Shown: positions 33,219-43,215 of the stretch, piece after piece | Numbering within the stretch: the first letter of the stretch is position 1 | Layout: each line of letters begins with the position of its first letter | Position numbers and translations under genes: made by a program | Source of the DNA: Odobenus rosmarus divergens | Taxonomy: Eukaryota > Chordata > Mammalia > Carnivora > Odobenidae | NCBI RefSeq assembly: GCF_000321225.1 | Contig: NW_004451883.1 | Location: forward strand, 279,500 to 343,499 | Direction: 5' to 3' | Length of the DNA: 64,000 nt | The notes under the pieces: model-generated | The model's database searches: none | The model's input: only the letters and a program-made list of their open reading frames with translations | Told to the model about the DNA's origin: nothing

Positions 33219-33574
33219 AATTGACCTGAACAACACCCTGCACAGCTGAAAATCCGCATATAACTTCTGACTCCCCCGAAACTTAACTTCTAAGAGCCTA
33301 CTGTTGACCAGAAGCCTTACTGATAACAAACAGATGATTAATCCATATTTTGTGTGTTGTATGTATTATATGCTGTATTCTCACAACACAGTAAGCTACA
33401 GAAAAGAAAACATTATTAAGGAAATCATAGGGGACATCGCTTCTTGGCCTTTTGGCTAAGATCAAGTGTAGGAAATCATAGGGGACAGAAAATACATTCA
33501 TAGTCTGTACTGTAAAAAACCCACGTATAAGTAGACGTGTGCAGTTCAAATCCATGTTGTTCAAGGGTCAACTG
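33219..33574 (-). mobile_element. Tigger-like (pogo/Tc1-mariner) non-autonomous DNA transposon
   Basis: Terminal words TTGACCTGAACAAC at the left and TTGTTCAAGGGTCAACTG at the right are inverted copies of each other. Between them 'GAAAATCCGCATATAACTTC', 'AGCCTACTGTTGACCAGAAG', 'TTACTGATAACAAACAGATG' and 'CCCACGTATAAGTAGACGTG' follow the known order of a MER/Tigger element. The element has an internal deletion near its left end and encodes no transposase. It is the target of the U2 snRNA insertion. Confidence 0.82.
33436..33470 (+). pseudogene. RNU2 (fragment): 3'-truncated U2 snRNA retropseudogene (first 35 nt)
   Basis: ATCGCTTCTTGGCCTTTTGG and the following 15 bases equal nucleotides 1-35 of U2 snRNA with one change, C to T at position 10, a CpG site. 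U2 is the spliceosomal RNA that pairs with the intron branch point; this copy stops just inside the GUAGUA branch-recognition sequence and cannot function. It has no poly(A) tail and no U2 promoter. It is bounded by a perfect 16-bp duplication GGAAATCATAGGGGAC at 33420-33435 and 33471-33486. The duplicated sequence is the host transposon's own, and removing the insert plus one repeat restores the host element's continuity. Confidence 0.95.
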
Positions 33575-33640
33575 CAACAGTTGAGATGCTGGAATACACC
33601 AGGATTCGCAATAAAGTGTTTTCCATCATTGTAAGAGATC

Positions 33641-33725
33641 ATTGAATCATTCATTCGTTCAGCAAGTCTGTATCATGCCCCTACTGTGTCCCAGACACTG
33701 CTGGAGGCTCCAGGACACAGGACCA
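33641..33725 (-). mobile_element. LINE L2 3' end, reverse orientation
   Basis: 'GAATCATTCATTCGTTCAGC', 'CATGCCCCTACTGTGTCCCA' and 'GACACTGCTGGAGGCTCCAG' match the reversed L2 tail. Confidence 0.7.
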
Positions 33726-34402
33726 CATGCAGCCCCTGGGGACTGAACATTCTGGCTGGAGGAGGCCTGTCGTCAGCTGAGTGAGTGTGGATTTCCCACC
33801 TGGTTCCTATCTAAAAGGCAGTAGCACAGAATAAGGAAGAATAAAGACAAGTGCACGTGGAACAAGATGCCAACTACCATGTGGCTGGCTTGGTGCATCT
33901 TTTGTCCAGACGTGTAGCTGGTGAGTGAGGGAATGGGATATGTGACACAGAGGGGGCATGGTGCTATCAGTCTGGACTGGAAGGTGGACAGGGCAGGGGG
34001 TGGGGGCTGGGCCCTGGGTGTCCCAGCAAGCGAGGAGAGGCTGGAGCCAGGCCGAGCCTAAGACAGTGGCCACCCAAAGTGGGGACGCCCACAGCAGCCA
34101 GCTTGAGGTGGCCCAACGTTCAGGCCAAAGGAGGGGTGGCCCAGGACACTGATGTGGTGTTGCCACTGGTGCCTGTATGTCCTGGATTCTGTGCTCAAAC
34201 AGCTCTCCAGCGATGCAGTCAAATGAGCCACATGTGGCCTTGCTGGCTTGTTCCTTATGTAATAAATATGGTAATTCCATGATCCTTGAGTTGCAAAAAA
34301 TGTCATGGTTATTTCTTGTTTTAAATAAAATTAAATACTATTTGAAGTTCCCTGTCCCTACTCTTGTGGGTCCAGCAGCACAGGGAGCCCTTGCTCCCAT
34401 CA
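33726..34402. other. non-coding unique sequence
   Basis: A 157-codon minus frame (33807-34280) has no domain and no splice context that I can trust. A TAATAAATATGG polyadenylation-like word at about 34261 has no transcript to serve. No named repeat. Confidence 0.45.
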
Positions 34403-34431
34403 GACACACACACACACACACACACACACAC
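34403..34431. repeat. (CA)n microsatellite, about 14 units
   Basis: An uninterrupted CA dinucleotide run. Length variation between individuals is expected. Confidence 0.95.
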
Positions 34432-36719
34432 GTAACACATGCCCCACACCCACTGGCAAAGACTGTCCTTGACTGAACTTTACTCAGGCTGCTCTGAGAT
34501 CTGGTCGTGGTAAAAGGGAGACAGAGATGGACATTCATGGATCCAGAGCCCCCACGATGTAGGCTGGACGTTGTTGGCCACCATATTTCTTCTACTGGAG
34601 ACACTTGGGAAGAATGAAGACACATCCAGGGAACAGAGTGACAGGCAGCACAGAAGAGGCAGGGCCAGGGGTCAGCACCGGAGGCCCTGATCACATGGCA
34701 CCTGAAGCTACCAACACCACCTTCAACATTGCGGTGATGGTGGGGCTCACATCAGTCATGTCACCAAACAGCATGAACGTGCCAAATCTGAGCCGGGGTC
34801 ACCTTACACACCACGGCCCTGAAAACTGCCACCCCCTTTTCCAGGAAGGGGCAGTTGTTTAGAAGCCAAAGCAAAATTCCAACCATTGAATTCTGTCATG
34901 TTCGAGGGAGGAGTGGGGATCCTGTTACATGTCACTCTGCGTCATGTAGTCCAGCTCTGAAAGCGACACGAAGCAAACTCGAAGCACCCGTCTGCTGCAA
35001 GGAGAGAGTGCGGGGCCAGCACGCGGGAGGTCGTGTGCGTGCAGGATGGTGGAGTGGGGGAGGCAGGATGCGAGAGGGCGTGTTCAGCTGGAGACTTGAC
35101 CTGAGGCGCTCCGTCAGTATTTCTCAAACTAGGTTCCAGAGAACACCACCAAGTCCTGTGACGCAGTTCTTGGGATTAGGTTGCCAGAGGCCAGCAGCAG
35201 GTTTGTGGACGCAGGACAGCCTCCTCTGGACTCTCCCAAAACGTGACCATCGCTGCCTGTGGCCCCAGAGAGGGTCTCAGAGGCCCCGGGGGCAGGAGAC
35301 AGGGTCTCCAGAGTCAGAAAGAAAATGAAGAACATACCGTCAACTTATCCAAAATTCCAGCCATGACGGGGTCTTAGCGGGATGATGAAAAGATCCTTTG
35401 GTCCAACACTTTTATGGCCACAGTCGCACCGCACAATCAAACTACTAGAAACCGTCAGATAGCTCACTTGGAAAGGGTGAACTTTACTATAAAGCTTTTT
35501 AAAAAGCGCATTTCCAGGGTTTACGTCTCCAACTCCACCGACCTCCACCGGGTCTCCCGGGCTGCAGGGCGCCATTTTGGTCCTGGGTGCAATGCTTCTG
35601 CTGTTCCAGCTGGTCTATTGTGGCCAGTGGGTCCTGGAAACCTGGGGGGGGGACTTCACAGTGGCCTCCGAACCGTGGAGCGCCAGCGACGTCCCCGCTG
35701 CTGTGAGTCAACGCTGCTCCTGGAGCTGAGGTGCCGGGCAGGACGCCTGGATTGCTGCTAGAGATGGTGGCATGGGTGGTTCTCACTGACCTGTTTGTTA
35801 CTGAGCTCTGACGTGGTTCACAGAGAGACAAACAGGCCCCCGGAGTGTCTGGCCGCCTGGAGGGAAGACCCTGCATTCTTGAAAAGCTCAGCCGAATGTG
35901 CAGCAAACGTGCAGCACCTTCTGGAAGCACGAGAGAGAGAGGCCAGATCAGAAAGTGGGAAACGAGGCCACCATCAAGGAACTAGAAAGACACAGCTCTC
36001 TTCTGGCTGGAAAAGGAACAAAAGAAGACAAATCTCAACATTCCCCGGAGGATCCCCTCTGAGAAGGCACATCAGAGTCCCCTGAATCACGGAACTGCCA
36101 CCTCAGCGTCCTTGATCCCTCAGGAGACGGGGGGGGGGACAGCATAGGGCGGCTCACAGAGATGCTTCGACACAACACTGCCGTCTCTGGGGAAGCCGGA
36201 CAATGCTTTCTCGGGAGCCTGGTGACCTTGTTCTGCAACAGCAGGAAGCTCAGGGACCTGGAGAGAGTGGGGGCGCCCGGGGAACCTCCTGGATGGTGAA
36301 CCAAAGGGGTCCCGGGGACACGCTGAGGTGGCTGAATTAAATACAGAGAACGAATCCAAGTGTGCACTGGATTAGCTTGAGTGGCAGAACAGCCCGTGCC
36401 CTTAAAGATCACATGGGAGGTCGCTGCCCTGGAAACAGGGTGCCGCTGACCCGCACACCCTCCTTCCCTCACCCTTGATCCCACGGCAGAGGGACTGCCC
36501 TTTCTTGGATTCCAGAACAAAGGGGAGGAGGAGAGTGCCTGCGGGTCTCCCCCACCCAGGGCCCCATAGCGCACACGTCCCCCAGAGGTGCCCAGAGAGC
36601 ACTGTGCACACAGCCTCGAAGCACAAGTGAGTTGCCTCCAAGTCGTCCCTGTCTTCCAACGAGGCCGCTTCTGAAGATCCAGAACCACAGCAAGACGCTT
36701 GCCTCTCTGCTCAAGCAAT
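34432..36719. other. non-coding sequence
   Basis: Mixed composition with G runs of 9-10 at 35645 and 36129. The piece 35118-35170 (TTTCTCAAACTAGGTTCCAG) may be an old hAT fragment. The 236-codon minus frame 36035-36745 runs antisense to other frames and lacks domains. Confidence 0.4.
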
Positions 36720-37190
36720 TCCAACTTGTCTCTTAGTTTTATCACTGTGAAGTGATTAATCAGTGTCTCAAACGTCTTAGATTATAATTCTTAGATAATG
36801 TTCTACAACTGCAGAGTATTTAAGTAACTCTCACATTAGTTCCTTACATCCTATTTATAAGCAGTGTAATTACACCATCTTTATTATTGCTAATAAATTC
36901 ACTAAAATAACCCAGAAACACAGCCAGATTTTTATCTTCTAAAATAAATCCAATTGTTTTTTCTCTTTTGGTTTTATTGCTATTATTAAGTGTCTGTACC
37001 ATGTCTCAGAGACCTGATAAGATGGTAATTTCAGGGTAGTGTTTTATAAATGTCCATTCTACACACGTGGATCTTATTAGTAAATAGTTTCCATCTTATG
37101 TGATTTCCAGACAGTGCAGGTAGAATATTCTCACTGCTGTTCAATACGTCTCTTCTATTGATCCAGAATCTGCAATATGTGGTCTCTCAT
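36720..37190. promoter_or_regulatory. AT-rich repeat-free island, candidate conserved non-coding element
   Basis: About 470 bases of sharply lower GC with homeodomain and GATA-like words (GTGATTAATCAG at about 36752, GATAAGATGG at about 37016, TTATTGCTAATAAATT at about 36882) and no recognised transposon, inside GC-rich flanks. Enhancer-like composition is an inference; nothing here shows conservation directly. Confidence 0.38.
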
Positions 37191-39637
37191 CTAAAGCAAG
37201 TTTGGTTTTCTCTCATTTGGACTCACTGCTGTGGTTAAGGGACTCTGCGATCCCTCGAACTGAAGCTGGACAGAATTGGAATTCTGGGGACATCGAGGTG
37301 TAAGAGGGGCACCCTGTCCCTTCCCGCAGTCCTGGACCCAAGGACGGTATCTGGGGGCGCCCGGCTCTCAAGGCTGTGAACAGGAACACGGTGTGGACCA
37401 AGAGATGCATTTGCTCTGACAGGGGACTAACAGGTTCAACTAACAAAATTTAGGTGACAGAAGTTTGGGAACGCTGTCAGGGCAGATCACCCTCGCCTTC
37501 AGCACTCACGGCTCGAGCATGTGTGCGGCTGCGGGAGGCCTGCCCCGTGGACGGCCGCCTCCCCCTTCGCCCCGAGATCCAGCTCCCGATGAGGATTTTC
37601 CTCCACAAGCAGCCCATCCCCACCCTCGTTTCCGGGGGCCCCCTCCCCCCCGCCCCACTCTGACGCTGATCAGCGTCTCTCAGGACCCGGTGCCCAGACA
37701 CAGTTCGGGGGCTCCTGCAGAGGAGATGGGGCCGTGGGGGTGTCCAACGGGGACCTGAGGTCAGCCGTGACCCCGAGGGCAGGGGTGGGCTCGCTCTCCT
37801 CCAGCCAACCTCCCTGAACCTCCTGCGGGGAAACAGCCTGAACCTGACCAGGGGAAGTGCCCCAGGTAGCCCTGAACAGAGGTCACGGGTCAAACCCGCC
37901 CCTCTTCAGCCAGGCCAGCCTCAGGCAAATTATGAAGGCGACCAAGATTTTGCAGGACCCCCGACCCCCTTCCCTGCTCCCAGGTCTGGTGCTTGGTTTG
38001 GAAAGGACCTCAGAGGTCAATGGCATCTTTACCCCCTTCCTGGCCACCTCTGACCTCAGGGGCCTGGCCAGCCCCGGTGACAGTGGGAGCTGATGACTGT
38101 GGGCAGTTTAGAACGCGGCAGGGCAGGGCAGGGCCTGGGGACACAGACCACGTGGAGGCCCCGCCTGCACGCTTGACCTTGGGCACCATGGCCCCCGCTC
38201 GGCTCAGCTCCCCACCAGCATGGCCATCAGCAGGCCAGGGAGGTCTGGCGGGGCCGGGGGGCCCAATGCTGGGGGTCCAGCTGTCCTTCAGTCCGGCACC
38301 TGCAGAGCCCCTGTGTTCTCCCATGCTTGATTTCCTGCGGCTTCAAAGAGTTGAGGGTACGAGGACCTTCCATGGAGGGAAATGGAGTCATTCATTCCGG
38401 AGGTCCGTGGCCTGCATGGACTGGCGTGGGTGGGGGCCGGGAGGGGGCATCGGGTCACCCCTGATGAGGCAGATGAATACGAGCAGGTGTGTGGTGAGAA
38501 GGGTCAGCAGTGTTGAGTGAGCGGCCCGGGGGGAGGGGCGGAGGTGGGGGCAGGGCGTATCTCAGGCTCACTGCACGGGGAGGACACGGGAGTGGCACCA
38601 TCACGGTCGCTCCAGCTGGGAATGAAAGCCAGTCAGGGCTCTGCTGTGAACACGCGGAGCTCAGGGCACCCCCCAACCCTAGCAGCTCTGAGTGTTCCCG
38701 GGCCCAGCGTGCTATCCAGGGGGCCTGTTTCCACCTCACTCCTGGCCACTGGTGAGTGCAGAGGTCTGTGGGGACCATGGGCTCCTGAACTTGACCCTAC
38801 CACCCTTTAGGACTGAACGTTCAATTCCCAGGCATAGCGATCAGGTTTCCAAACACCAAGTCTGGCTTGATTCTGTCTTTTTCACAATGCACAACACGGC
38901 TCTTTCTGCTTTTGCTGTGATGGGATAACAGGAACTAGTGTTACCCTCTGGTCTGAACCAACGCAGTGCTGGACAAAACAGGAAAGGGCTCTCTCGGAGA
39001 CGCCGGCCATGAGGAAACGGAGGCCATCACGCCTGCAAACGGAGACAAAGCCGAATCCCCCCGGGGCCCGCTCCCTGTCCGGAGACGAGGTCTAGCTTTG
39101 GACCCAGCCTGGAGTCTGGCCAGGCTGATAAGACAGACGCAGGACAGGGGAGCCCGGAGCAGGAAACCAATTGTTACACGAATGCAAAACCACGCATCCC
39201 CGACAAGGTGACGTGCACGATGATGTCTGGATTCAGTGAAAACTCACCAGGCATGCCAAGAAGCAGGCAAGTGTGACCCATTAGGGCCGGAAAAGTTGAC
39301 TAAAACAGGGTGACGTGACACAGATGATGGTGTTAGGAGACAAGACAGGGAGGCCATAGTCCTAACTTGACCCCGTGTGTTCAAGGAGCCCTTACATAGA
39401 GCAGTGGAGAGGCTAGAAGGACCCAAATCAGAGGCACAGACATGAAAACTGGGTGTCCACTATAGGAAGTCACTGGATGGGATTAACAGAAGGTTTGACC
39501 TTGCAGATGAACTTGAACTTGCTGAACTAGGAGGCAGCATGAGGACCAGCCTGACAGGAGGCCCGAGAGAGTAAAACACTAAACAAAGGAGTTCGGACAG
39601 CATGATTCCCCTGACACAAAATCCTTGGATGTGAGAG
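37191..39637. other. GC-rich non-coding sequence
   Basis: No named repeat. Frames up to 175 codons (plus 37993-38520) overlap minus frames. No gene supported. Confidence 0.45.
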
Positions 39638-40047
39638 TACAGAGTCCCCCCTGATCTGCAGGGGCTGCTTCTGGCCCCCAGCCAATGCCTGAGAACAGGG
39701 ACAGTACCAAACCCTGCAGAGACTGTTCTCCACATACACGCCTGCAGCAAAGTGTAATTTATAAATCAGTGAGAAGTTACAATAACTCATAATAACAGAA
39801 CAATTATAAGCATACACTGTAATTAAAGGTATGTGAATGTGGTCTGTCTCATCTCAAAATCTCTCTTGCCCTGTCCTCACCCCTCTTCCTGTGATGGTAC
39901 AAGATGGCGCAATGCCCACGTGGTGAGGGGGAGGGGTGGGGGGTGACGTAGGAACTGCAGGAGGGTCACCTGCTTCCGGACCACAGCTCAGCGTGGGTCA
40001 CCGAGACCTCAGAAAGCAGAGCCGCAGACGGGGGGACTCCTCCAGTA
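39638..40047 (+). mobile_element. Tigger/MER2-type non-autonomous DNA transposon
   Basis: The left end TACAGAGTCCCCCC and the right end GGGGGGACTCCTCCAGTA form terminal inverted repeats. Between them 'CCAGCCAATGCCTGAGAACA', 'GGGACAGTACCAAACCCTGC', 'GCAAAGTGTAATTTATAAAT', 'TATGTGAATGTGGTCTGTCT', 'CCTGTGATGGTACAAGATGG' and 'CTGCTTCCGGACCACAGCTC' follow the element's usual order. About 410 bp, with no transposase frame. Confidence 0.87.
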
Positions 40048-40089
40048 AATGGTGACAGGTGTCACCATGCAGCTGGGGGTGGTGTGGAC

Positions 40090-40275
40090 GCTGAGGGGCG
40101 GGAGAGAGGGACTTCACAGGAGCATGAGGAACTCTGGGGGAGTCAGACAGGTCCAATATCGAGACAGCGGCACAGGCTTCACGGGAGTAAACGCACGTCC
40201 AACCGACCAAACCGTACCATTGAAAACACTCAGTGTGTCGTATGCTGACTGTAGCTCAATAAAGCTGCTAAATAT
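40090..40275 (+). mobile_element. old L1 3' end relic
   Basis: 'GTACCATTGAAAACACTCAG', 'TGTGTCGTATGCTGACTGTA' and 'GCTCAATAAAGCTGCTAAAT' match old L1 tails (ccattgaattgtacactt, atggtatgtgaattatatctcaataaagctgtt). Ends at the AATAAAG word. Confidence 0.65.
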
Positions 40276-40428
40276 ACAAGAGAGAGAAACAGAAAATATC
40301 TGAAAGGCGACCCAAAGTCCCGTCTGGATGGACTCATCATCACTGGTTTTCAGTCCCTTCCCTTTGCAGTCTGGTTTTGCTGACCATGCCACCGTGCGTT
40401 TGCACTGCTTTCCATAGCAGTCAGATGT

Positions 40429-40660
40429 TGCTGCGTAACAAATAATCCCAGTGTACTTGCTTTGCCAGCCCCCGGTCCTGTGGGGCAGCAGTTAGCTTGG
40501 CGTGACCAGGCTGTGTCCCCTTCTGGAGGTCCTGCCTGGGGAGGCTCCTGGCCTGGGGAGGCCGCCCACACTGCCCAGCTTGGTGGCCCTCAGGCTGGCG
40601 GGGTCATTGGCCTTCTGCAGGCCAGCAGGATCATCCGCACCCTCTGAGTCTGGCTCAGGT
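40429..40660 (-). mobile_element. ancient interspersed repeat, same type as 949-1500
   Basis: Begins 'GTTGCTGCGTAACAAATAAT' and 'CCCAGTGTACTTGCTTTGCC', the same head as the repeat at 949. The body is GC-rich and diverged, so the end is approximate. Confidence 0.4.
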
Positions 40661-43124
40661 GGCTGGGCTGGGCCTGCCCAAGGGATCTCCTTTTGGATTA
40701 AGTCCACAGTGCCCGGCCAGCAACCTGAGTTACACTCACCAAGTCCTACTTGCCGTTTGAAGCGTTCACAGACGGCACCCACACTCCACGGGAGAAAGTA
40801 CTCCAGGCAGGTGCCCCACACGTGGAAATCTTGGGGCTCCTAGAATTCTGTCCTCTGTACTTTGGTGAAAAGGTTAAGTTTTCTGTAAGATAAGAGGAAG
40901 GTAACTGAGGTGCAGTCTGGCCCAGGGCCTGAGAACCAATGGAACCGTCAAGGCAGAGCTTGGTAGGGAGGCAGGCAGCAGAGGGTCTGCTGACCCACGG
41001 AAAGGCCCTCGTGCTCCAGGGAGACACCCTTCCTCAGCCTCCCGGGGCTTGGGGTGTTCGGCACAGGGAGGGCGTGCGTGGCCTGACGCTGTGCCATTAG
41101 CCGGATGGGCAGCTGTGAGTTTCCCTGGTGCCCCGGGAGCGCAGAGCCGCCACCCTCTGGGCCTGGGTCGCCCCAGCAGCGCTGCAGGGCTCGGAACAAC
41201 AGCAAGCTCTCAGGCCTTGCCCTGGACCCTCAAAACCCAATCCTTCCAAAAGCTGGCCCCTGTCAGCATCTGACGCCACCACTTCACCATATGCCTGTCT
41301 GTTAGGACAGCGCACCAGGGGTGGTCTCCACACGGCAGCCAGGGGACGTCCTTGGAAGCCTGCCCCCAGCCCACCCAGAGTGCACCCCATGGCCCTGGGT
41401 ACAGCTGCACCAGCGGCGCCCCAGTGCTGGTGGGGAGGGGGTCCCAGAGGGGAATGACTCCCTGTGGCCACTCTGTCCCCCTGCTGCCCATGGTCAGTCC
41501 CCAGGCCCACGCCAGGAAGAGCGAGCACATCTGGAACCTGGCTCAGCACTCCTTTCTCCCAGAAAAACCAGAAGGGCCAAAAGTGTGGGCCCTGGTGCTT
41601 CCCCCATGATCCCCCATTCCAGCCAGACGTGGAACCCACCAGAAACAAGGCCTCCAAGGGCAGCGAGCCAGCAGTTCTGTTACTTAGTGTGGGGTTCCAG
41701 CACCTGCCCTTCATGCTCCGTGACGAGGACCTGCCCGGAGACCCTGAGAGCCGTGCCACCTCCCCCCAGGCTCCCCCACCTCCCACCTCCGCTGGGCACC
41801 TCCCAGGGCACCCTGTGTCCCAGCAGCCCATCTCTGTGGAAAGACGACCTATCGGGTGACATGTGGAGAGGTGTTCACATCACACCTGGAAGCTCGTGTG
41901 TCCACAGTCCAGACAGAGAGGACGTGCTGGCTCTCCCAACAGCCGCCTGGGCTGGGCTGGGCCTGGAGCTCAGGGAGAGCCCCGCCCCCCTCGGCGGGGC
42001 CCTCCTTACGGGGGGTAGGGGTGCCCTGGGGGTCCCAGGGTCTGTCCGGGTCTGCGATTCTGGGACGGATGCACTCTGTCCTTGTCTCCACGGGCCACGT
42101 GTTTTCGAGGCACATTTCTCTCCTTTAGTCTCTCATTTTTTTCCTCCCAGAACTAGCAGTGCAAAACTCAGGGGGTGCGGGGGAGACTGTTTCTTTTGGT
42201 CGATTGAACATTTTCTTTCCTTGTTCAACATTTTTCAGATTTCTGGGGATTGTTTTCCACCTCTTGATGGTGTCTGGGCCCTGGCCAACAGAAACACCCG
42301 CTGCCTGCAGCGGCCAAGGGTGGAGTGCAGAAGCAGAGGGCTGAAGTTTCTGTTAAATTTAGCTTCTCTTGGGCAGATTTATCTCCATTAATCATGACCA
42401 GGCAGGTCTGACTTCCTTAAACCCAGGCCCTGGGGGAGTAAGTGCTTCCATCCCAGAGTGAGTTTCCTGGAATGAATGCCAACACTCTTGCCCCAAACAG
42501 CCAAGCAGACCGCCACAAACCAGCAAAAACCAAAGGTAAGGCCCTGCTCACGGGTGCAGGAGCTCACAGTTCTCTGAAGCGCCAGATGGCCCGCTTCCCC
42601 GTGATCCACGACGGTGACTCTGCCCAGCGATGGGGAGCCCGGCGTCCCACCTGACGCCTGGCCCTGGAGCCCTGCGGTCACTCTGTCACCTGTCACCCCA
42701 CCACCCCGAGAGGCCACGACACCTCCTAGCACAGGGTGCTGTTCCCTCCACGGCAAGTCTGGGCACACAGCTGCGTGTGAAATACTTTGGAACTGGAAAG
42801 GAAATGAAGTCTGCGGTCTTTGGATCCATACAGTCCATGTAATGGGTCCCCCTCTTCATAATCATGTCTGTGCTGAAGTTACCACTGACCAAAAGCATGG
42901 GGACGGGACAGTGGGGGATGCCCAAGGCCCCAGCAGGTGCACACTTCTAGCCCCGGCCTCAGGGATGTCCCCGGGTCCTGGCGGCAGGCACACACCTTCA
43001 TGGCCTCCTTGGGAGGGACGCAGGTAAACAAGGGCCTGTCAGAGAGTCCAGGAAGGAAGACCTCCCAGCAGATGCTCAAGGGCAAGCATAATAATGGCAT
43101 CAGTGAACTGCGGCTTTCTCCCTG
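40661..43124. other. GC-rich non-coding sequence containing the longest open frame
   Basis: The plus strand is open for 356 codons at 41321-42391, and the minus strand for 244 codons at 41097-41831 over the same bases. The translations are P/G/S/R-rich, share no pattern with known domains, and no initiation or splice context favours either. Chance openness in GC-rich DNA is the simplest reading. Confidence 0.5.
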
Positions 43125-43215
43125 GGTTCGTTCATTCACAGTGCTCCTGAGGGCCGGCCCTGACCCAGGCACTGTTCATTCCAGCTCTGGGGGGCACAGG
43201 GACAAAGCCCCACCC
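43125..43215 (-). mobile_element. LINE L2 3' end fragment, reverse orientation
   Basis: 'GGGTTCGTTCATTCACAGTG' and 'CCCTGACCCAGGCACTGTTC' followed by 'GGGGCACAGGGACAAAG' resemble the reversed L2 tail. Short and diverged. Confidence 0.5.

Noticed and set aside
33436..33470. A functional U2 snRNA gene
   Set aside because: Only the first 35 nucleotides are present, with no snRNA promoter or 3' box, and a target duplication shows it is a retroposed fragment.
41321..42391. 356-codon plus open frame, the longest in the window
   Set aside because: Overlaps a 244-codon minus frame, has a low-complexity P/G/S/R-rich translation, no recognisable domain and no splice or promoter context. GC-rich DNA has few stops by chance.
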